NCBI GenBank assembly: GCA_013330385.1
Contig: DUIL01000172.1
Location: 1 to 6,411, forward strand
Source: Candidatus Thalassarchaeaceae archaeon
Lineage (GTDB): Archaea > Thermoplasmatota > Poseidoniia > Poseidoniales > Thalassarchaeaceae
Reading direction: 5' to 3'
DNA: 6,411 nucleotides
Position numbers and translations under genes: made by a program. Position 1 is the first letter of the stretch, and every line of letters begins with the position of its first letter. Shown piece after piece: positions 4,254 through 6,411 of this stretch. A model generated the notes under the pieces. The model was not told where the DNA came from, did not search any database, and worked only from the letters and a program-made list of their open reading frames with translations.

Positions 4254-6411
4254 GTGTCTCTTGCAGACATCAAATTAGACCAGCGGTTGATTGAATTTCT
4301 AAGATCTGAATGGGGTATAGAGGAGCTTTTTCCCCCTCAACAAGAGGCACTTCCATATTCTCTATCTGGAAGGAATTTGATGCTAACAATTCCTACAGCC
4401 AGTGGGAAATCGCTAGTTGCCCACTTGACTATTATTCAGAGGTTACTTACAGACTTAGAGGGATGTCGAGGCTTGTACATTGTACCACTGAAGGCTCTAG
4501 CCTCGGAAAAAGTAGAGGAGTTACGTGAATTAGCCGAATTAGTTGGACTAACTGTTGGAATTGCCATAGGTGACAGAGGGGGAGAAACTGAAAGTATTGA
4601 GGAGGCAGACATCTTAGTTTGCACTAGTGAGAAATTAGATTCCCTATTGAGAACAAGAAGTAATTTGATGGGAAAAATTGGAGTTGTTGTTTCAGATGAA
4701 TTCCATCTATTGCATGATATAGGCAGAGGGCCTACTCTTGAGGTTCTACTATCTAGAATCAGACATTCAAGGCCTGAAGCTCAGATTATTGCTCTATCTG
4801 CAACTGTTGGCAATGGTACTCAAATGGCTGAATGGTTGGATGCTAAACTGATAGAATCCGACTGGAGACCAATTCGGCTTCACTCGGGAACGCTAACTGG
4901 ATTAGATGTCAAGGTTCACCGAATCGATGGACCAGGGGGTGGTGAGTGGCCAGAACCTAGAACCATAGAAGGTAAGAAAACTCGTAAATTTCAAGCGGTT
5001 CTTGATGACACTGTAGATTCAGCAGGACAGATTCTAATCTTTGTTAACTCCCGTGCATCGGCACAAAAAGAAGCTCGAGAATTAGCTAAATATGTTGTCA
5101 AAGAAGTCAAACAAAACTCTTCACGATATAATGAAAAAATGGCAGAAGAATGGAATTCAATTGCCGAGAAAATGACTCGAAGCGAAGACACATCTGTAAT
5201 GGGAAGGGCGCTTTCCAATGCAATTAGAGGAGGTATTGCATTTCATCACGCAGGTTTGAGTCATACACAACGCAAAACTATCGAAGATTCATTCAGAAAG
5301 GGCGCACTACTAGCAATCGTTGCTACCCCAACTCTCGCCCAAGGTGTCAACTTACCTGCTAGAAGAGTGATAGTCAGAGATTACCGAAGGTGGAGTAGTG
5401 TAGCAGGGGGATCAATGCCCGTACCTGTTATGGAAATTCGGCAAATGTTGGGAAGGGCTGGACGACCGAAGTATGACAATGCTGGCGATGCTTGGATTGT
5501 TGCAAAAGATGACGATGAGGAACTTAATCTCGTAGATAGATATCTTTTGAGTGATGCTGAGGAAGTTACTTCCAAACTTGCTAATCCTTCTGCTTTGAGA
5601 CCGGAAGAGGACCCCGCTCTTTTGACTCATCTATTGTCAATAATTGCTACAAGTGGAATTAGAGATAGGGATGCATTGAGTAGGTTCTTTGGTGAAACAT
5701 TTCTCGCCACTCAAATTGAAAGTGATATGCTAGAATCTAGAATTGATGATGTCGTCAACTGGTTGACACTAAATGAAATGATAACTAAAAATGGAGAATC
5801 TAAGGAGGTTCTGGAACGAATCAAGAATAGACAAGACGAAACGTCACGGGAAGATGAGAATTGGCAAGATGAAATGCCTACTTGGGCAAAAACTAGTAGT
5901 TCAATTCCGGGGCTTGAGATTACTGAGAAAAAAGTAGTCGCCTCAACATCTCTCACTCCTCGAAAAGGACCCGCTATCTTCGGATTCCGAAAGGCGAGTC
6001 TACAAACTGAACGCGAGGAAATTCTACCAGATTCGGCCGCGATGACCTATGAGGCTACTGCACTTGGACAACGGGTTGCACGACTGTATCTCAATCCAAT
6101 CTCTGGTAGAATAATCCACGATGGGTTGAAAGTTGCCATGGATGTAATGAGAGGTGTTGATGATATTCATCAGATTTCTCCTCTAGGTCTTCTTCACTTA
6201 GCAGCCTGTACGCCTGATTTCATAGCATTATGGCCACGTAAAGAAGAATGGGACCTAATTAATTCTGCAATTCACAATCACGAAAGAGAATTCCTCGCTG
6301 AACCTGTTGATTCGGATCAGGAAAGGAGGATGAAAGGAGTATTAGTGCTTCAAGAATGGATTGAGGAAACAAAGATGGAAGATCTTGAGAATCGCTGGAA
6401 TGTACAACCTG
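4254..6411 (+). CDS. hel308: Hel308-type Ski2-family ATP-dependent DNA helicase (3' partial)
   Basis: The frame is open to the right edge; 719 residues are visible. Hel308 is an archaeal 3'-5' DNA helicase acting at stalled or damaged replication forks. Motifs in order: FPPQ Q-motif (26-29), Walker A PTASGKS (47-53, Lys52), PLKALASEK (Ia), Walker B DEFH (148-151), SAT (182-184), IFVNSR (IV), ATPTLAQGVNLP (357-368, V) and QMLGRAGRP (397-405, VI). A winged-helix domain follows (about 425-510), then an extra segment (about 513-599), then the ratchet helical domain from ATALGQRVARLYLNP (601 on). The C-terminal helix-loop-helix domain has just begun at the edge; about 45-60 residues should be missing. 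The GTG at 4254 puts the Q-motif at residues 26-29, as in short Hel308 N-termini; GTG 4227 would add nine residues. The frame is closed by TAA at 4161-4163, and no in-frame ATG precedes the conserved region. Confidence 0.92.
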   Translation, partial: MSLADIKLDQRLIEFLRSEWGIEELFPPQQEALPYSLSGRNLMLTIPTASGKSLVAHLTIIQRLLTDLEGCRGLYIVPLKALASEKVEELRELAELVGLTVGIAIGDRGGETESIEEADILVCTSEKLDSLLRTRSNLMGKIGVVVSDEFHLLHDIGRGPTLEVLLSRIRHSRPEAQIIALSATVGNGTQMAEWLDAKLIESDWRPIRLHSGTLTGLDVKVHRIDGPGGGEWPEPRTIEGKKTRKFQAVLDDTVDSAGQILIFVNSRASAQKEARELAKYVVKEVKQNSSRYNEKMAEEWNSIAEKMTRSEDTSVMGRALSNAIRGGIAFHHAGLSHTQRKTIEDSFRKGALLAIVATPTLAQGVNLPARRVIVRDYRRWSSVAGGSMPVPVMEIRQMLGRAGRPKYDNAGDAWIVAKDDDEELNLVDRYLLSDAEEVTSKLANPSALRPEEDPALLTHLLSIIATSGIRDRDALSRFFGETFLATQIESDMLESRIDDVVNWLTLNEMITKNGESKEVLERIKNRQDETSREDENWQDEMPTWAKTSSSIPGLEITEKKVVASTSLTPRKGPAIFGFRKASLQTEREEILPDSAAMTYEATALGQRVARLYLNPISGRIIHDGLKVAMDVMRGVDDIHQISPLGLLHLAACTPDFIALWPRKEEWDLINSAIHNHEREFLAEPVDSDQERRMKGVLVLQEWIEETKMEDLENRWNVQP

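Noticed and set aside
4310..5956. Several short open frames on both strands inside 4310-5956
   Set aside because: All overlap the Hel308 frame, which shows continuous conserved helicase motifs; none has recognisable domains.

Overview
The window looks like a compact archaeal chromosome segment, most likely from a planktonic marine euryarchaeon of the Poseidoniales (Marine Group II) type. The strongest sign is a Hel308-type Ski2 helicase, which in prokaryotes is mainly archaeal. Supporting signs are very short intergenic gaps, AT-rich TATA-like boxes close to start codons, probable GTG and TTG starts, and a large acidic, calcium-binding-type surface protein with a single membrane anchor. The lineage assignment is inference; no rRNA or other marker gene is present.

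Layout: (1) 2-2215, plus strand, 5'-truncated: a cell-surface protein with the end of a proprotein-convertase P domain, ten thrombospondin-type-3-like Asp-rich repeats interleaved with four MopE-like metal-binding modules, a roughly 120-residue juxtamembrane domain, one transmembrane helix and a cytoplasmic tail ending in a duplicated 16-residue motif. (2) 2216-3577, minus strand: a zinc-dependent M14-family deacylase of the AstE/AspA (succinylglutamate desuccinylase/aspartoacylase) superfamily with a basic N-terminal extension and an acidic C-terminal tail. Its stop codon abuts the stop codon of gene 1 with no base between. (3) 3664-4143, plus strand: a PaaI-like hotdog-fold thioesterase, divergent from gene 2 across an 86-base gap. 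(4) 4254-6411, plus strand, 3'-truncated: a Hel308-like DNA helicase with all the main motifs and an extra segment of about 85 residues between the winged-helix and ratchet domains.

The four genes do not form an evident pathway. They cover surface structure, small-molecule or peptide deacylation, acyl-CoA hydrolysis and DNA repair, and only genes 3 and 4 run in the same direction. The 110-base gap 4144-4253 and the divergent gap 3578-3663 are the only non-coding stretches. No tRNA, rRNA, CRISPR array, insertion sequence or integrase was seen. The most distinctive feature is the strict spacing in gene 1: four consecutive units of exactly 94 residues, each made of two 23-residue Asp-rich repeats plus a 48-residue module with two cysteines 22 residues apart.
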